Part shown: in pieces, positions 18,042 through 26,630 of the stretch
How the letters are laid out: every line of letters begins with the position of its first letter
How positions within the stretch are numbered: the first letter of the stretch is position 1
Assembly (NCBI RefSeq): GCF_018271975.1
Contig: NZ_JAGUCN010000001.1
Coordinates: 434,001-498,000, forward strand
DNA length: 64,000 nucleotides
Reading direction: 5' to 3'
From: Carboxylicivirga mesophila
Lineage (GTDB): Bacteria; Bacteroidota; Bacteroidia; Bacteroidales; Marinilabiliaceae
Notes under the pieces: generated by a model
What the model saw: the letters and a program-made list of their open reading frames with translations, nothing else
Databases searched by the model: none
Told to the model about the DNA's origin: nothing
Made by a program: the position numbers and the translations under genes

Positions 18042-20984
18042 CTACAACTCTATTCCTAATTGCTTATAAACGTTGGTTAATTGTTGGTTTAGTGCCGGAT
18101 CATTGATGGTATCCAAAACCATTTTTACCAATTGGCCTTTTTCAAGCTCCTGCTGAAAGGTGTTGGCTGCAAATTGTTGCTTACGCTGAGGCAAAGCAGC
18201 GTACCATAGCAGGTTATTCAGGTGTCTTTCTAGCAGGTAATCGGCATATTGCAGCGCTTTTTCTTCCAGTCCGCACTCAAAGGCTAAATGAACATGTGGC
18301 AGGTTGCCGGCCACATCAGGGCCTGCCTCAATGGGCAATTCCTTCAGGCTTTTTAAAACGACAGCCTGTGCTTCCTCCATTCGGTTCTGCTCCAGTAAAT
18401 CGGCAGCAAGCAGATTGCCAATCTGACGATATTTGATGACATCAAATGTACGACGGCAATAGTGATCGTAATAAGCCAGAGAGCCATCTCCCAAATCAAT
18501 TTTATTCAAGAAAGTATTAAGCAGTTGATCAGTATCGTAAAAAATAGGGGTGTTGGCTTGTTGTTTTTGGGGCACAAGTTTGTAAACCAATCCGTCGTAT
18601 CTTAAATGCTTCTCCAGCCCGTTAAATATTTCCGGGTCGGCACCAATGGTAAAGTAAATGGGGCGCTCCCAGTTGTTACTGGCGATTATATCAAGCAGGG
18701 CAATGTCATTTTTATACAACACACGCTTGGGGCATTGCCATTTAAGCGTATCCTTATCATCGTATGGCAGTGTGAAGCGATTAACCGGCGAAAAGTCCAC
18801 CTTCATACCATTTTGCATAGGTAGCTTCGAAGTTTCCTTGTTGCTCCCAATGAATTGCACCACACTCTGCAAGGGTGCATACTCCGGACTTTGTTCCAGC
18901 AATAATGCGTAGTCAAGGTTACCTGTTTTGTAGCGTTCCTGTGCGATGCTTAGCGAAGTAGGGGGTGTTTGATTGATAGCACCCGCCAGCTGTTGTATGC
19001 ACCAATCGGCACCCATTAAGCCGTAATTAATCACTCTGACATCGGTTCGGTAGCCTTCTACTTCCTGGGCGTACCAGAGTGGGTAGGTGTCGTTGTCGCC
19101 ATAGGTGAACAGGATGGCGTTGGGTTCGCAAGAGTTGAGATAGCTTTTGGCCTGCATCAGGGCAAACTCTCTTCCCGAGCGATCATGATCAGGGTAATTT
19201 TGTGTCACCATCAAAAGCGGCACAGCCACCAATACCAAAACGCTTCCCAGTCCCGCGGACAAATAGCTTTTTGTTTTTAGGTAGATGAAATTGATAACCG
19301 CGAATGCTCCAAAGGCAATGAAAAGGCCAAATGCAAAAAATGAGCCGACAAATGCGTAATCGCGCTCGCGGGGCTCAAAGGGTGTTTGATTGAGGTAAAG
19401 AATTATCACCGGTCCGGTCATCAGCATAAGTAAGCCCGTTACGGCCAGGTACTTCTTGCTGTTTTTGCCTTTGTTTATTAGCGACAAAATGCCTATTATA
19501 CCCAAAATAAGAGGCAGCATAAAATAGACATTGCGAGATGGATTGCTGACTGACAAGCTGTGTAGCTGGCTGCCTTCTATGCTATGGTCAATAAACGGAA
19601 TGCCTGTAATCCAGTTACCCTTCTGTATATCACCGTGGCTTTGCTCATCATTCTGGCGCCCGGAAAAATTCCACATGAAATAGCGAATATACATGTGATT
19701 GACCTGGTAATTAAAGAAGAAACGCAGGTTAGTAACGAATGAAGGTTTTTCAGTACTATTGGGATTGGCCCCGGCCCATTGCTGATAGCCGTATTTATGA
19801 GCAGGGTTGTTACTATGCATTCTTGGGAAAAAGCCACAGCCCTTATCATCATAATCATAGCTGTCTGATTTTTTATACAATTCATAGCCTTCGCCACTTT
19901 TGCGATAGGCATCTTTGTATTGCAACTCACCTGCAGCTGTGTTGTAGTAATGGCCGTATAAAAGTGGATTCTGCGCATACTGTTCGCGGTTCAGAAAGCT
20001 GTCCAGCGAAAAAACGCTAGAAGGATCATTCAGGTTGATAGGTGTATTGGCATCTGCCCGAATAATAATCATGGCATAAGAAGAGTAGCCAATCATAAAT
20101 ACCAAGGTGCATACCGCCAGCATGTGTTGCCAGTTGTTCTTTTTTAGCGTGGCAAAAACCGCATAAAACAAGCCACCAAACAATATTACAGCAAAGGTTA
20201 ATAAGCCTGCGTTGATGGGTAAGCCCCAGCTGTTGACCATCAAAATTTCCATTTTACCTGCCAGCCACAGCCCGTTTTGTATGATGCCAAAAAGTAAAAG
20301 CCCTAAAATGGCGCCACCAATGGCCATTGCTTTGGCCAGTAATGCCCACGAAAATGCTTTTTGACGTAATAATATCAGCAGTACCAACACCGGAATAATA
20401 AGCAGGTTTAGCAAATGTACGCCGACTGAAAGACCCATTAGATAGGCAATCAGTATCAGCCAGCGAGTACCCGAGCTTGTTTTGCTATTGGCATCTTCCC
20501 ATTTGAGGAACAGCCAGAAACAAAGCGCTGTAAAAAATACAGATAGGGCATATACCTCTGCTTCAACCGCTGAAAACCAGAAGGTATCCGATACAGCAAA
20601 GGCAAGCGCCCCAATGGCAGCTGAACCAGCAAGTAGTAAATAGCCTTTAAGTGTTTGAGTATGTTGACTAAATAGCTTACGTAGCATGTGCTCGGCCGAA
20701 AAATACAATAGCATAACCGTTGCACCTGATGCAAAAACCGATAATAGATTAGCTGTATAGGCTAGCTGCGACGGTTCAAAAGCGAATAGGTTAAAGGCTT
20801 TGCCAAGTATCAGGTAAAATGGGGCGCCTGGTGGGTGACCGACCTCCATTTTGACCATGCAGGCGATGAATTCGCCACAATCCCACAAGCTAACTGTGGG
20901 TGCCATTGTGCTCCAATACAGGATTGATGAAATGATAAAGAGGCTCCAGCCCAATACGAGGTTAAGCTTTTTGGTTGAAATCAT
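18042..20984 (-). CDS. DUF2723 GT-C-like glycosyltransferase, second paralogue
   Basis: A 980-residue paralogue of the protein at 12876-15950. The WDCGEF motif is at the same residues (34-39), followed by VGHPPGAPFYLILGKAFNLF; the multi-helix region, VNHMYIRYFMWNFSGRQNDEQSHGDIQKGNWITG, and the YGDNDTYPLWYAQEVEGYRTDVRV junction are all shared. The C-terminal third is soluble and helical. Same predicted role: transfer of a sugar from a lipid carrier to an extracytoplasmic acceptor, perhaps protein (inference). The tails are the most different parts, which could reflect different acceptors. Confidence 0.9.
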   Translation of the reverse strand: MISTKKLNLVLGWSLFIISSILYWSTMAPTVSLWDCGEFIACMVKMEVGHPPGAPFYLILGKAFNLFAFEPSQLAYTANLLSVFASGATVMLLYFSAEHMLRKLFSQHTQTLKGYLLLAGSAAIGALAFAVSDTFWFSAVEAEVYALSVFFTALCFWLFLKWEDANSKTSSGTRWLILIAYLMGLSVGVHLLNLLIIPVLVLLILLRQKAFSWALLAKAMAIGGAILGLLLFGIIQNGLWLAGKMEILMVNSWGLPINAGLLTFAVILFGGLFYAVFATLKKNNWQHMLAVCTLVFMIGYSSYAMIIIRADANTPINLNDPSSVFSLDSFLNREQYAQNPLLYGHYYNTAAGELQYKDAYRKSGEGYELYKKSDSYDYDDKGCGFFPRMHSNNPAHKYGYQQWAGANPNSTEKPSFVTNLRFFFNYQVNHMYIRYFMWNFSGRQNDEQSHGDIQKGNWITGIPFIDHSIEGSQLHSLSVSNPSRNVYFMLPLILGIIGILSLINKGKNSKKYLAVTGLLMLMTGPVIILYLNQTPFEPRERDYAFVGSFFAFGLFIAFGAFAVINFIYLKTKSYLSAGLGSVLVLVAVPLLMVTQNYPDHDRSGREFALMQAKSYLNSCEPNAILFTYGDNDTYPLWYAQEVEGYRTDVRVINYGLMGADWCIQQLAGAINQTPPTSLSIAQERYKTGNLDYALLLEQSPEYAPLQSVVQFIGSNKETSKLPMQNGMKVDFSPVNRFTLPYDDKDTLKWQCPKRVLYKNDIALLDIIASNNWERPIYFTIGADPEIFNGLEKHLRYDGLVYKLVPQKQQANTPIFYDTDQLLNTFLNKIDLGDGSLAYYDHYCRRTFDVIKYRQIGNLLAADLLEQNRMEEAQAVVLKSLKELPIEAGPDVAGNLPHVHLAFECGLEEKALQYADYLLERHLNNLLWYAALPQRKQQFAANTFQQELEKGQLVKMVLDTINDPALNQQLTNVYKQLGIEL

Positions 20985-21160
20985 GATTTCGTGCTATTTT
21001 GTTCTTAAAGATAGTTTTTATCACTGATACTCACTTACTACATCCTGGTGATTGTTTTTATGTATGTAACATCAGTTAAGTCTCCATTGGTTGTTGGTGT
21101 CATAAAACTCTCTGAGTCATACAGGCTAACGAATTCAAGCCAATATTTTTGAAAAAATTT

Positions 21161-21191
21161 CTTGCATTGAAAGAAAAACTCTCTATCTTTG
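21161..21191 (+). promoter_or_regulatory. Promoter of the tRNA-Gln genes
   Basis: CTTG (21161-21164) and TATCTTTG (21184-21191) are separated by 19 bp; the latter is an exact TAnnTTTG box. The first tRNA begins 30 bases downstream. Fits the Bacteroidota housekeeping promoter pattern well. Confidence 0.7.
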
Positions 21192-21220
21192 CATCGCTTT
21201 TAAAACAAAAGCATGGGAAT

Positions 21221-21291
21221 TGTCTCATGGTGTAATGGTAGCACAACTGGTTTTGGTCCAGTTAGTCAGGGTTCGAATCCTTGTGAGACAA
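21221..21291 (+). tRNA. tRNA-Gln (UUG), copy 1
   Basis: A 71-nt cloverleaf: acceptor TGTCTCA/TGAGACA, D-arm with GGTGTAATGGTAGCA, anticodon stem ACTGG/CCAGT enclosing TTTTGGT (anticodon TTG), T-arm with GGTTCGAATCC, discriminator A. CCA is not encoded. Reads CAA (and CAG by wobble). Confidence 0.96.
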
Positions 21292-21297
21292 CAACTT

Positions 21298-21324
21298 AAC
21301 CTCCTGAAGAAGGAGGTTTATTTT
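21298..21324 (+). terminator. Terminator after tRNA-Gln copy 1
   Basis: AACCTCCT (21298-21305), 5-nt loop, AGGAGGTT (21311-21318), then TATTTTT. The hairpin lies between the two tRNA copies. Confidence 0.7.
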
Positions 21325-21333
21325 TGATAAGTT

Positions 21334-21404
21334 TGTCTCATGGTGTAATGGTAGCACAACTGGTTTTGGTCCAGTTAGTCAGGGTTCGAATCCTTGTGAG
21401 ACAA
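21334..21404 (+). tRNA. tRNA-Gln (UUG), copy 2
   Basis: Identical to the copy at 21221-21291 over all 71 positions, including anticodon TTG and discriminator A; CCA not encoded. The 42-base spacer and downstream sequence are different, so only the tRNA itself was duplicated or kept identical. Confidence 0.96.
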
Positions 21405-21410
21405 CGTCCG

Positions 21411-21444
21411 AAACGCTTCTCAATAGATTGGGAGGCGTTTTTTT
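21411..21444 (+). terminator. Terminator after tRNA-Gln copy 2
   Basis: AAACGCTTCTC (21411-21421) pairs with GGGAGGCGTTT (21430-21440) using two G-U pairs, 8-nt loop, followed by a T-run to 21444. Confidence 0.75.
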
Positions 21445-21503
21445 ATTATGGTTACTCTATCTGGGCCATAACGGGGACCACGGACCACATCCAATTTCTG
21501 GGT

Positions 21504-21698
21504 CTAGGCATAAATTTTACACAATCTGAAGAGGAAAAACTTCATATCTGTAACCCCTCTATATTGTCTTCTGAATTCTTTGATTTTAGCATTGAATAAT
21601 TCGGCCGCCGCATTCGTACTTCTGCCATTGAAATAATTGATGATGGTCTGATGATGTGTTTCAAAGGTGCGCTTGATTGATGCAAACGCATTAAACCG
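21504..21698 (-). pseudogene. ISL3-family transposase remnant (C-terminal end only)
   Basis: The minus strand from 21695 to the stop at 21504 encodes the last 63 or so residues of an ISL3-type DDE transposase, with the signature YFNGRSTNAAAELFNAKIKEF, then RGVTDMKFFLFRLCKIYA and a stop. There is no start codon or upstream homologous region; the rest of the transposase is gone. Just upstream at 21725-21742 a near copy of the 17 bases around the transposase end (21509-21525) recurs in direct orientation, perhaps a scar of a second element. The remainder of 21445-21948 holds nothing else that I recognise. Confidence 0.75.
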
Positions 21699-21895
21699 GA
21701 CTAGAACTACATTCTATGTCTGCTCATAAATTTTTACACAATTTTTAGAGCAAACAGGTTCCTCTCTGAATTAGCTTCTGACTTCTTTAGTTATTTGAAT
21801 TTCTCTTTATTAATGGCAAGTCTCAGGCGAGCTATGGGATTCAGTCAATTAATAATGGAATGAGGTAAAGGCTTTAAATGATAGGGGTGGTATGT

Positions 21896-21925
21896 AAAAA
21901 AAAAGGGAGCAATAGCTCCCTTTTT
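21896..21925 (-). terminator. Terminator of the rplM-rpsI-rpsB-tsf operon
   Basis: On the minus strand AAAAAGGGAGC (21925-21915), 4-nt loop, GCTCCCTTTTT (21910-21900) continuing into further T's. It lies 24 bases beyond the tsf stop. Classic intrinsic terminator. Confidence 0.85.
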
Positions 21926-21948
21926 ATATAAAGTAGAATAATTAACTA

Positions 21949-22776
21949 CTAGTTGTTCAAAGTGTAACGTTTGAAGTCAACAGCTTTTAAGCCTTTGCTT
22001 GTGTTGTCAAGGTATTGCTTAATAGTTAATTTGTTGTCTTTAACAAACGCCTGCTCCATCAAAGTGTTTTCTTTGAAGAACTTGTTCAGACGACCCATGG
22101 CAATCTTTTCCAACATTGCTTCTGGTTTACCCTCGTTACGGGCCATGTCTTTACCAATCTCCAATTCTTTCTCTTTAACATCAGCAGGTACACTGTCAGC
22201 GTCAACAGCTACAGGAGCCATTGCAGCAGCCTGCATTGCAACGTCTTTACCAACTTGCTCGTCAATGTCAGCCTGGTTGAAAGCTACCAAAGTAGCTAAT
22301 TTGTTACCAGCGTGGATGTAGGCGCTAACTGATTCGGCGCTGATTACTTCGTAAGCAGCTAAATCAAGTTTCTCACCAATTACACCACTTTGCTCAGAAA
22401 CTAACTCAGCAACTGGACGGCCGTTCAATTCTAACGCTTTTAACGCTTCTAAGTCAGCTGGATTTTCAGCAATCGCCAAATCAAGAATTGACATTGCGAA
22501 ATCAACATAGCTTTCGTTTTTAGCAACGAAGTCAGTTTCGCAGTTTAATACGATTAACGCACCTCTTGTCTTGTCAGCGGTAACTTTTGCTAAAACAACT
22601 CCTTCAGTAGCTTCGCGGTCAGCACGCTTGTTAGCGATAGCCTGTCCTTTTTTACGGATGATTTCAACAGCTTTGTCGAAATCGCCTTCAGCTTCTGTTA
22701 GAGCTTTTTTACAATCCATCATACCGGCACCGGTACTTTTTCTTAGTTTGCTTACGTCAGCAGCAGTAATAGCCAT
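21949..22776 (-). CDS. tsf: Translation elongation factor Ts
   Basis: Guanine nucleotide exchange factor for EF-Tu, cytosolic, 275 residues, the usual length for Bacteroidota. The N-terminal UBA-like domain (ITAADVSKLRKSTGAGMMDCKKAL) and the TDFVAKN motif that contacts EF-Tu are present, followed by the duplicated core domain. Last gene of the ribosomal operon, 39 bases after rpsB. Confidence 0.98.
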   Translation of the reverse strand: MAITAADVSKLRKSTGAGMMDCKKALTEAEGDFDKAVEIIRKKGQAIANKRADREATEGVVLAKVTADKTRGALIVLNCETDFVAKNESYVDFAMSILDLAIAENPADLEALKALELNGRPVAELVSEQSGVIGEKLDLAAYEVISAESVSAYIHAGNKLATLVAFNQADIDEQVGKDVAMQAAAMAPVAVDADSVPADVKEKELEIGKDMARNEGKPEAMLEKIAMGRLNKFFKENTLMEQAFVKDNKLTIKQYLDNTSKGLKAVDFKRYTLNN

Positions 22777-22815
22777 GATATAATTTTTTAAAGTTGTTAG
22801 ACAAAAATAATCGAA

Positions 22816-23637
22816 TTACTCGCCTGCAGTTTCTTCTGATGAAGATTCTTTAGCAGGAGCTTCTTCTTTTTTAGCTGCTTCCTTTGCAGGTTCAGCTTTT
22901 TTAGCACGAGCTTTCTTTTCTTTCGATCCTTCGTTGTCTTTCTCTACTTTGCGCTCGCTTAATCCTTCCTGAATCGCTTTAGTCATCACCTCAGTAATCA
23001 GCTCGATAGACTTAGTGGCGTCATCGTTAGCAGGGATTACAAAATCAATTGGTGCTGGATCTGAGTTAGTATCAACGATACCAAATACAGGAATATTCAA
23101 ACGAATAGCTTCTTTTACGGCAATGTGTTCTTTCATTACGTCAACAACAAACATTGCAGCAGGAAGACGTGTCAGGTCAGCGATAGAACCTAAAGTTTTA
23201 TCAAGCTTGGCACGCTGACGAGTAATTTGAAGCCTTTCTCTTTTCGACAAGTTTTTCCACTGACTTGGGTCAGCCATCATTTTGTCGATAGAAGTCATTT
23301 TCTTCACCGCTTTACGAATAGTGGGGAAGTTGGTTAACATACCACCTGGCCAACGCTCAGTCACATAAGGCATGTTTACACCACCAACTTTATCAGCGAT
23401 GATTTCTTTAGCTTGCTTTTTAGTGGCTACGAAAAGCACTTTCCGACCCGATTTTGCAATCTGTTTAAGTGCATCAGCAGCTTCGTCGATCTTCACAGCT
23501 GTTTTATGAAGGTCTAGTATGTGGATTCCATTGCGCTCCATGAAGATGTACGGCGCCATGGCTGGGTTCCACTTTCTTTTCAGGTGACCAAAGTGTACAC
23601 CTGCTTCCAATAATTCCTCGAAATTAACTCTTGGCAT
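22816..23637 (-). CDS. rpsB: Ribosomal protein S2
   Basis: Small-subunit protein S2, 273 residues. The body is normal: LLEAGVHFGHLKRKWNPAM at the start, FVATKKQAKEI, and YVTERWPGGMLTNF. The last 45 residues form a highly charged Lys/Glu/Ala tail (KEKKARAKKAEPAKEAAKK...), longer than in many bacteria but common in this phylum. It lies between rpsI and tsf on the same strand. Confidence 0.98.
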   Translation of the reverse strand: MPRVNFEELLEAGVHFGHLKRKWNPAMAPYIFMERNGIHILDLHKTAVKIDEAADALKQIAKSGRKVLFVATKKQAKEIIADKVGGVNMPYVTERWPGGMLTNFPTIRKAVKKMTSIDKMMADPSQWKNLSKRERLQITRQRAKLDKTLGSIADLTRLPAAMFVVDVMKEHIAVKEAIRLNIPVFGIVDTNSDPAPIDFVIPANDDATKSIELITEVMTKAIQEGLSERKVEKDNEGSKEKKARAKKAEPAKEAAKKEEAPAKESSSEETAGE

Positions 23638-23748
23638 TGTAATTTTTTTAAAGTTGTTTACTTTCTGTTTAAATCAATCTTCAAGTAGTTCCCCAATAAT
23701 ACGTTGAGAAGTCTTAAAGATTTAGATACTAAACACACCTGATAAATA

Positions 23749-24135
23749 TTAACGTTTAGAGAACTGGAATCTCTTACGTGCTTTAGGACGACCTGGCTTC
23801 TTACGTTCAACAACACGTGAGTCACGAGTCATGAAACCTTCAGCTTTAAGGGCCGGCTTGTTTTCAGCATCAATTTTTACAAGTGCACGGGCAATAGCTA
23901 AGCGAACTGCTTCAGCCTGTCCTTTGAAACCACCACCGTAAAGATTTACTTTAATGTCGTAGTTGTCAGCAACACCAATGGTGTTTAATGGTTGTTTTAC
24001 AATATATTGTAATGTTGCAGCTGGGAAATATTGATCTAACTCACGCTTGTTAATGGTGATATTACCACTTCCCTGGCTCACATAAATACGAGCAACAGCC
24101 GCTTTTCTTCTACCAATCGCATTAATTACTTCCAT
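23749..24135 (-). CDS. rpsI: Ribosomal protein S9
   Basis: Small-subunit protein S9, 128 residues. Typical features: INAIGRRKAAVARIYV at the N-terminus, GGGFKGQAEAVRLAIARAL in the centre, and the basic C-terminal tail GRPKARKRFQFSKR that reaches the P-site tRNA. It begins 5 bases after the rplM stop, as in most bacteria. Confidence 0.98.
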   Translation of the reverse strand: MEVINAIGRRKAAVARIYVSQGSGNITINKRELDQYFPAATLQYIVKQPLNTIGVADNYDIKVNLYGGGFKGQAEAVRLAIARALVKIDAENKPALKAEGFMTRDSRVVERKKPGRPKARKRFQFSKR

Positions 24136-24140
24136 AGTAC

Positions 24141-24596
24141 TTATTTAATGGCGTTAATATCAATTACTTTAGGTTGTTGAGCTTCGTGCTTGTGTTCAGT
24201 TCCAGTATAAACATATAAGTTTCTGAAAAGCTGACGTCCAAGACGGTTCTTAGGTAGCATACCTTTGATAGCTCTTTCAACTAATCTTTCCGGTTTTTTA
24301 GCGAACATTTCCGCAGGCGTCACGTCGCGACGTCCTCCTGGGTAACCACTATGGTAGAAAAATAAACGCTGGTCCCACTTGTTACCGGTCATTTTGATTT
24401 TGTCTGCGTTTAAGATAATCACGTTATCTCCGCAATCTACGTGAGGTGTATAATTTGGCTTATACTTTCCTCTAAGCAGTTTAGCAACTTTTGTAGCTAA
24501 ACGACCTAATACCATATCAGCAGCATCTACCACAACCCACTCTTTGTTGGCAGTCGCTTTGTTGGCTGAAATCGTTTTGTAACTTAACGTATCCAC
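24141..24596 (-). CDS. rplM: Ribosomal protein L13
   Basis: Large-subunit protein L13, 151 residues from a GTG at 24596. The frame stays open upstream to an ATG at 24665, but those 23 residues do not resemble L13. The GTG reading begins MDTLSYKTISANKA, the usual N-terminus in this phylum, and is preceded by AAGGA about 5 bases upstream. WVVVDAADMVLGRLATKVA and MLPKNRLGRQLFRNLYVY are diagnostic. First gene of rplM-rpsI-rpsB-tsf. Confidence 0.96.
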   Translation of the reverse strand: MDTLSYKTISANKATANKEWVVVDAADMVLGRLATKVAKLLRGKYKPNYTPHVDCGDNVIILNADKIKMTGNKWDQRLFFYHSGYPGGRRDVTPAEMFAKKPERLVERAIKGMLPKNRLGRQLFRNLYVYTGTEHKHEAQQPKVIDINAIK

Positions 24597-24739
24597 AGTC
24601 TTCCTTTTTAAAATTCGACTTATTAATAAACAGTTTGCAAAGGTATTGCGTTCGAATCGCCACAATCAGGTCCCACCCCAACTGCCTTGAAACTGAAGGC
24701 CATACCTTTCGGCTCGGATAATAATCGGCCGCAAAATTA
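24597..24739 (-). promoter_or_regulatory. rplM operon promoter and leader
   Basis: The minus strand 24739-24732 reads TAATTTTG, an exact -7 box; no good -33 is visible. Transcription from it would give a leader of about 130 bases before the GTG at 24596. The leader contains a small hairpin (GCCTT/AAGGC, 7-nt loop) and a C/G-rich segment, which might serve ribosomal autoregulation; that role is speculative. Confidence 0.5.
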
Positions 24740-24866
24740 CTGCTTTTATTTTTATTGTGCTAATTATTTGATTAAAAAAGCACTAATGTTTGTTGAAATC
24801 ATTTATATGCGACAACTTCGTCATTATATGGTTCATACATAGTTGGCAGTTATTGATTTTTAAGCT

Positions 24867-25385
24867 ATGAGGTTATGTGTTGATTTTTTTCGCCAGGATG
24901 TTTTAGTGGTGGCCCGCTCTCTACTGGGTAAGGTATTGGTCCGGTGTTTTAGTGATGGTCGGGTAGAGCGCTTTTTGATTGTTGAAACTGAAGCCTATCG
25001 CGGTGAGGAAGATGATGCCTGCCATGCTAGTAAAGGCAGGACGGCGCGCACCGAGGTAATGTATCACGAAGGTGGTGTGGTTTATGTCTATTTAATTTAT
25101 GGAATGTATTGGATGTTGAATATTGTTACTGGACAAAAGGATGAGCCACAAGCGGTATTAATTCGAGGAGTTAAAAATATAAGCGGACCGGGCCGGGTGG
25201 GGAAGGTTCTGCATCTGGACAAAAGTTTTTATGGCGAATCAATTGTCAACTCTTCACGTTTGTGGATCGAAGACACGCAAGAAATAGAGGACGGTACCGT
25301 TTGCCGGACCGAGCGAATTGGAATTGAATATGCTACTGACGAGTGGCGAAACAAAAAATGGCGTTTTGAGTGGCTGTTGACTTAA
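24867..25385 (+). CDS. DNA-3-methyladenine glycosylase (AAG/MPG family)
   Basis: Base-excision-repair glycosylase removing alkylated purines, 172 residues, at the short end for the family. Signatures: ARSLLGKVLVR, the catalytic-region Glu in IVETEAYRGEEDDACHASKGRT, MYHEGGVVYVYLIYGMYWMLNIVT with the intercalating-Tyr region, and a C-terminal GPGRVGKVL segment typical of AAG proteins. Its last 4 bases overlap the convergent outer-membrane-like gene. Confidence 0.93.
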   Translation: MRLCVDFFRQDVLVVARSLLGKVLVRCFSDGRVERFLIVETEAYRGEEDDACHASKGRTARTEVMYHEGGVVYVYLIYGMYWMLNIVTGQKDEPQAVLIRGVKNISGPGRVGKVLHLDKSFYGESIVNSSRLWIEDTQEIEDGTVCRTERIGIEYATDEWRNKKWRFEWLLT

Positions 25386-26512
25386 TCAAACTTCACCTTT
25401 GAGATAAAGAAATTTGGTGTAAATACCAGGTTAATGCCATATGAATAGTCAAACTGGCTGGCTGGCACATCATAATATGTTTCAATCATCGCGCTAAACT
25501 TTATTTGCTTCATAAAAGTTTTGGTAAAACTCAGTTTTGAAGTAATTAAGTTGCGGTATTCGGTGTAATAGCCCGGTTGGTAGTTGGATGTCGACTGGAA
25601 TATTGAATTTCCCTTTGGTGCCAAAAAGTTATGGGCTCGCCAAAAGCCAGTCATAAGAGTCCCGTATTTGTAGTTGACCTCTGCTACCGGGTATATGGCA
25701 CTACCATTGGTGAAATCCCAGCCTGATTGAGCGGTGAGATCGTGGTAAGTTACAAAGTAAGTGGCAATGCCTATGTCTCTGATAAATCCCTCTCCAATGT
25801 TATAGCTCATTTTTAGGCCTGTTGCCAGGTTGGCTAATGATTGCATACGTTCACTATAGTTACTTATCTGTCCTCCTAGATGAGTGGCCACAAGTTGCCC
25901 AGGAATGCTCAAACTGAAATCGCTTTCTGGTTTTGTAAGCGTATATTCGGTGCTGAAGCCAGCGGTAAATTTTTCAGGTTTATCATCGCCTAAAAAGATA
26001 AACTGCTCCCAGTCTACCCACGTGTCCAACCATAGTTTGTCAGAGGTGTATACAAACTGAAAACCATTTTCTATCGGACGTGTATATTGATTTTCAGGAT
26101 CGAATAAAGGCTCTATTAGTCGATGGTGTACATCGCCTTTAAGTCCCCCCATTATTAAATCAAGTTTGTCGGTAAGTTTTGTGTGAATTGAGAATGTTGG
26201 TAGTACTTCTGTAAATTCGTTCATGCCACTAAACTGGATGACGTGCACGCCTGCTTTTATTCGTAAACGGGAACCTGCATAATAAACCAATGAGGGCTGG
26301 GCTGTGTAACCCATTAGGGTATATCCTTCAATGTAGTTGCCGAAGTATTCGTTGTTTTTGACGAAGTTGTTGTTTTCAAGTCTGAAATACAGGTTGTTGC
26401 CTGCATTTTCTTTGAATTCAGGATAGTAATAACGCCAGGTTTGATCAACCTGTGCGAGACTCATACTGCACCAAAATACCACACAACAAAGTACACCAAT
26501 CCCACGAAACAT
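25382..26512 (-). CDS. Predicted outer-membrane beta-barrel protein
   Basis: Exported protein of 376 residues: signal peptide about 1-20 (CCVVFWCSMSLAQ), then many alternating polar/aromatic strands (for example YFRLENNNFV, KLWLDTWVDWEQFIF, KFSAMIETYYDV), ending in FISKVKFD. Composition and pattern fit an outer-membrane barrel, though no named family is recognised. It lies 118 bases downstream of the LytTR regulator gene on the same strand and may be its target or partner (inference). Confidence 0.65.
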   Translation of the reverse strand: MFRGIGVLCCVVFWCSMSLAQVDQTWRYYYPEFKENAGNNLYFRLENNNFVKNNEYFGNYIEGYTLMGYTAQPSLVYYAGSRLRIKAGVHVIQFSGMNEFTEVLPTFSIHTKLTDKLDLIMGGLKGDVHHRLIEPLFDPENQYTRPIENGFQFVYTSDKLWLDTWVDWEQFIFLGDDKPEKFTAGFSTEYTLTKPESDFSLSIPGQLVATHLGGQISNYSERMQSLANLATGLKMSYNIGEGFIRDIGIATYFVTYHDLTAQSGWDFTNGSAIYPVAEVNYKYGTLMTGFWRAHNFLAPKGNSIFQSTSNYQPGYYTEYRNLITSKLSFTKTFMKQIKFSAMIETYYDVPASQFDYSYGINLVFTPNFFISKVKFD

Positions 26513-26630
26513 TTGCTTAATTAGTTAGATGATTTCCCAATTTTTAAACACTCACCTACTAATACTTTATTGCGATAAAAAAGTTATAAAAAAAGATAAA
26601 TTTTTTTAATCGATTTGTTATTTGGAATAA

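Noticed and set aside
21324-21599. 91-codon ORF across the second tRNA-Gln gene
   Set aside because: It reads straight through a complete tRNA and its terminator, so it is a chance frame.
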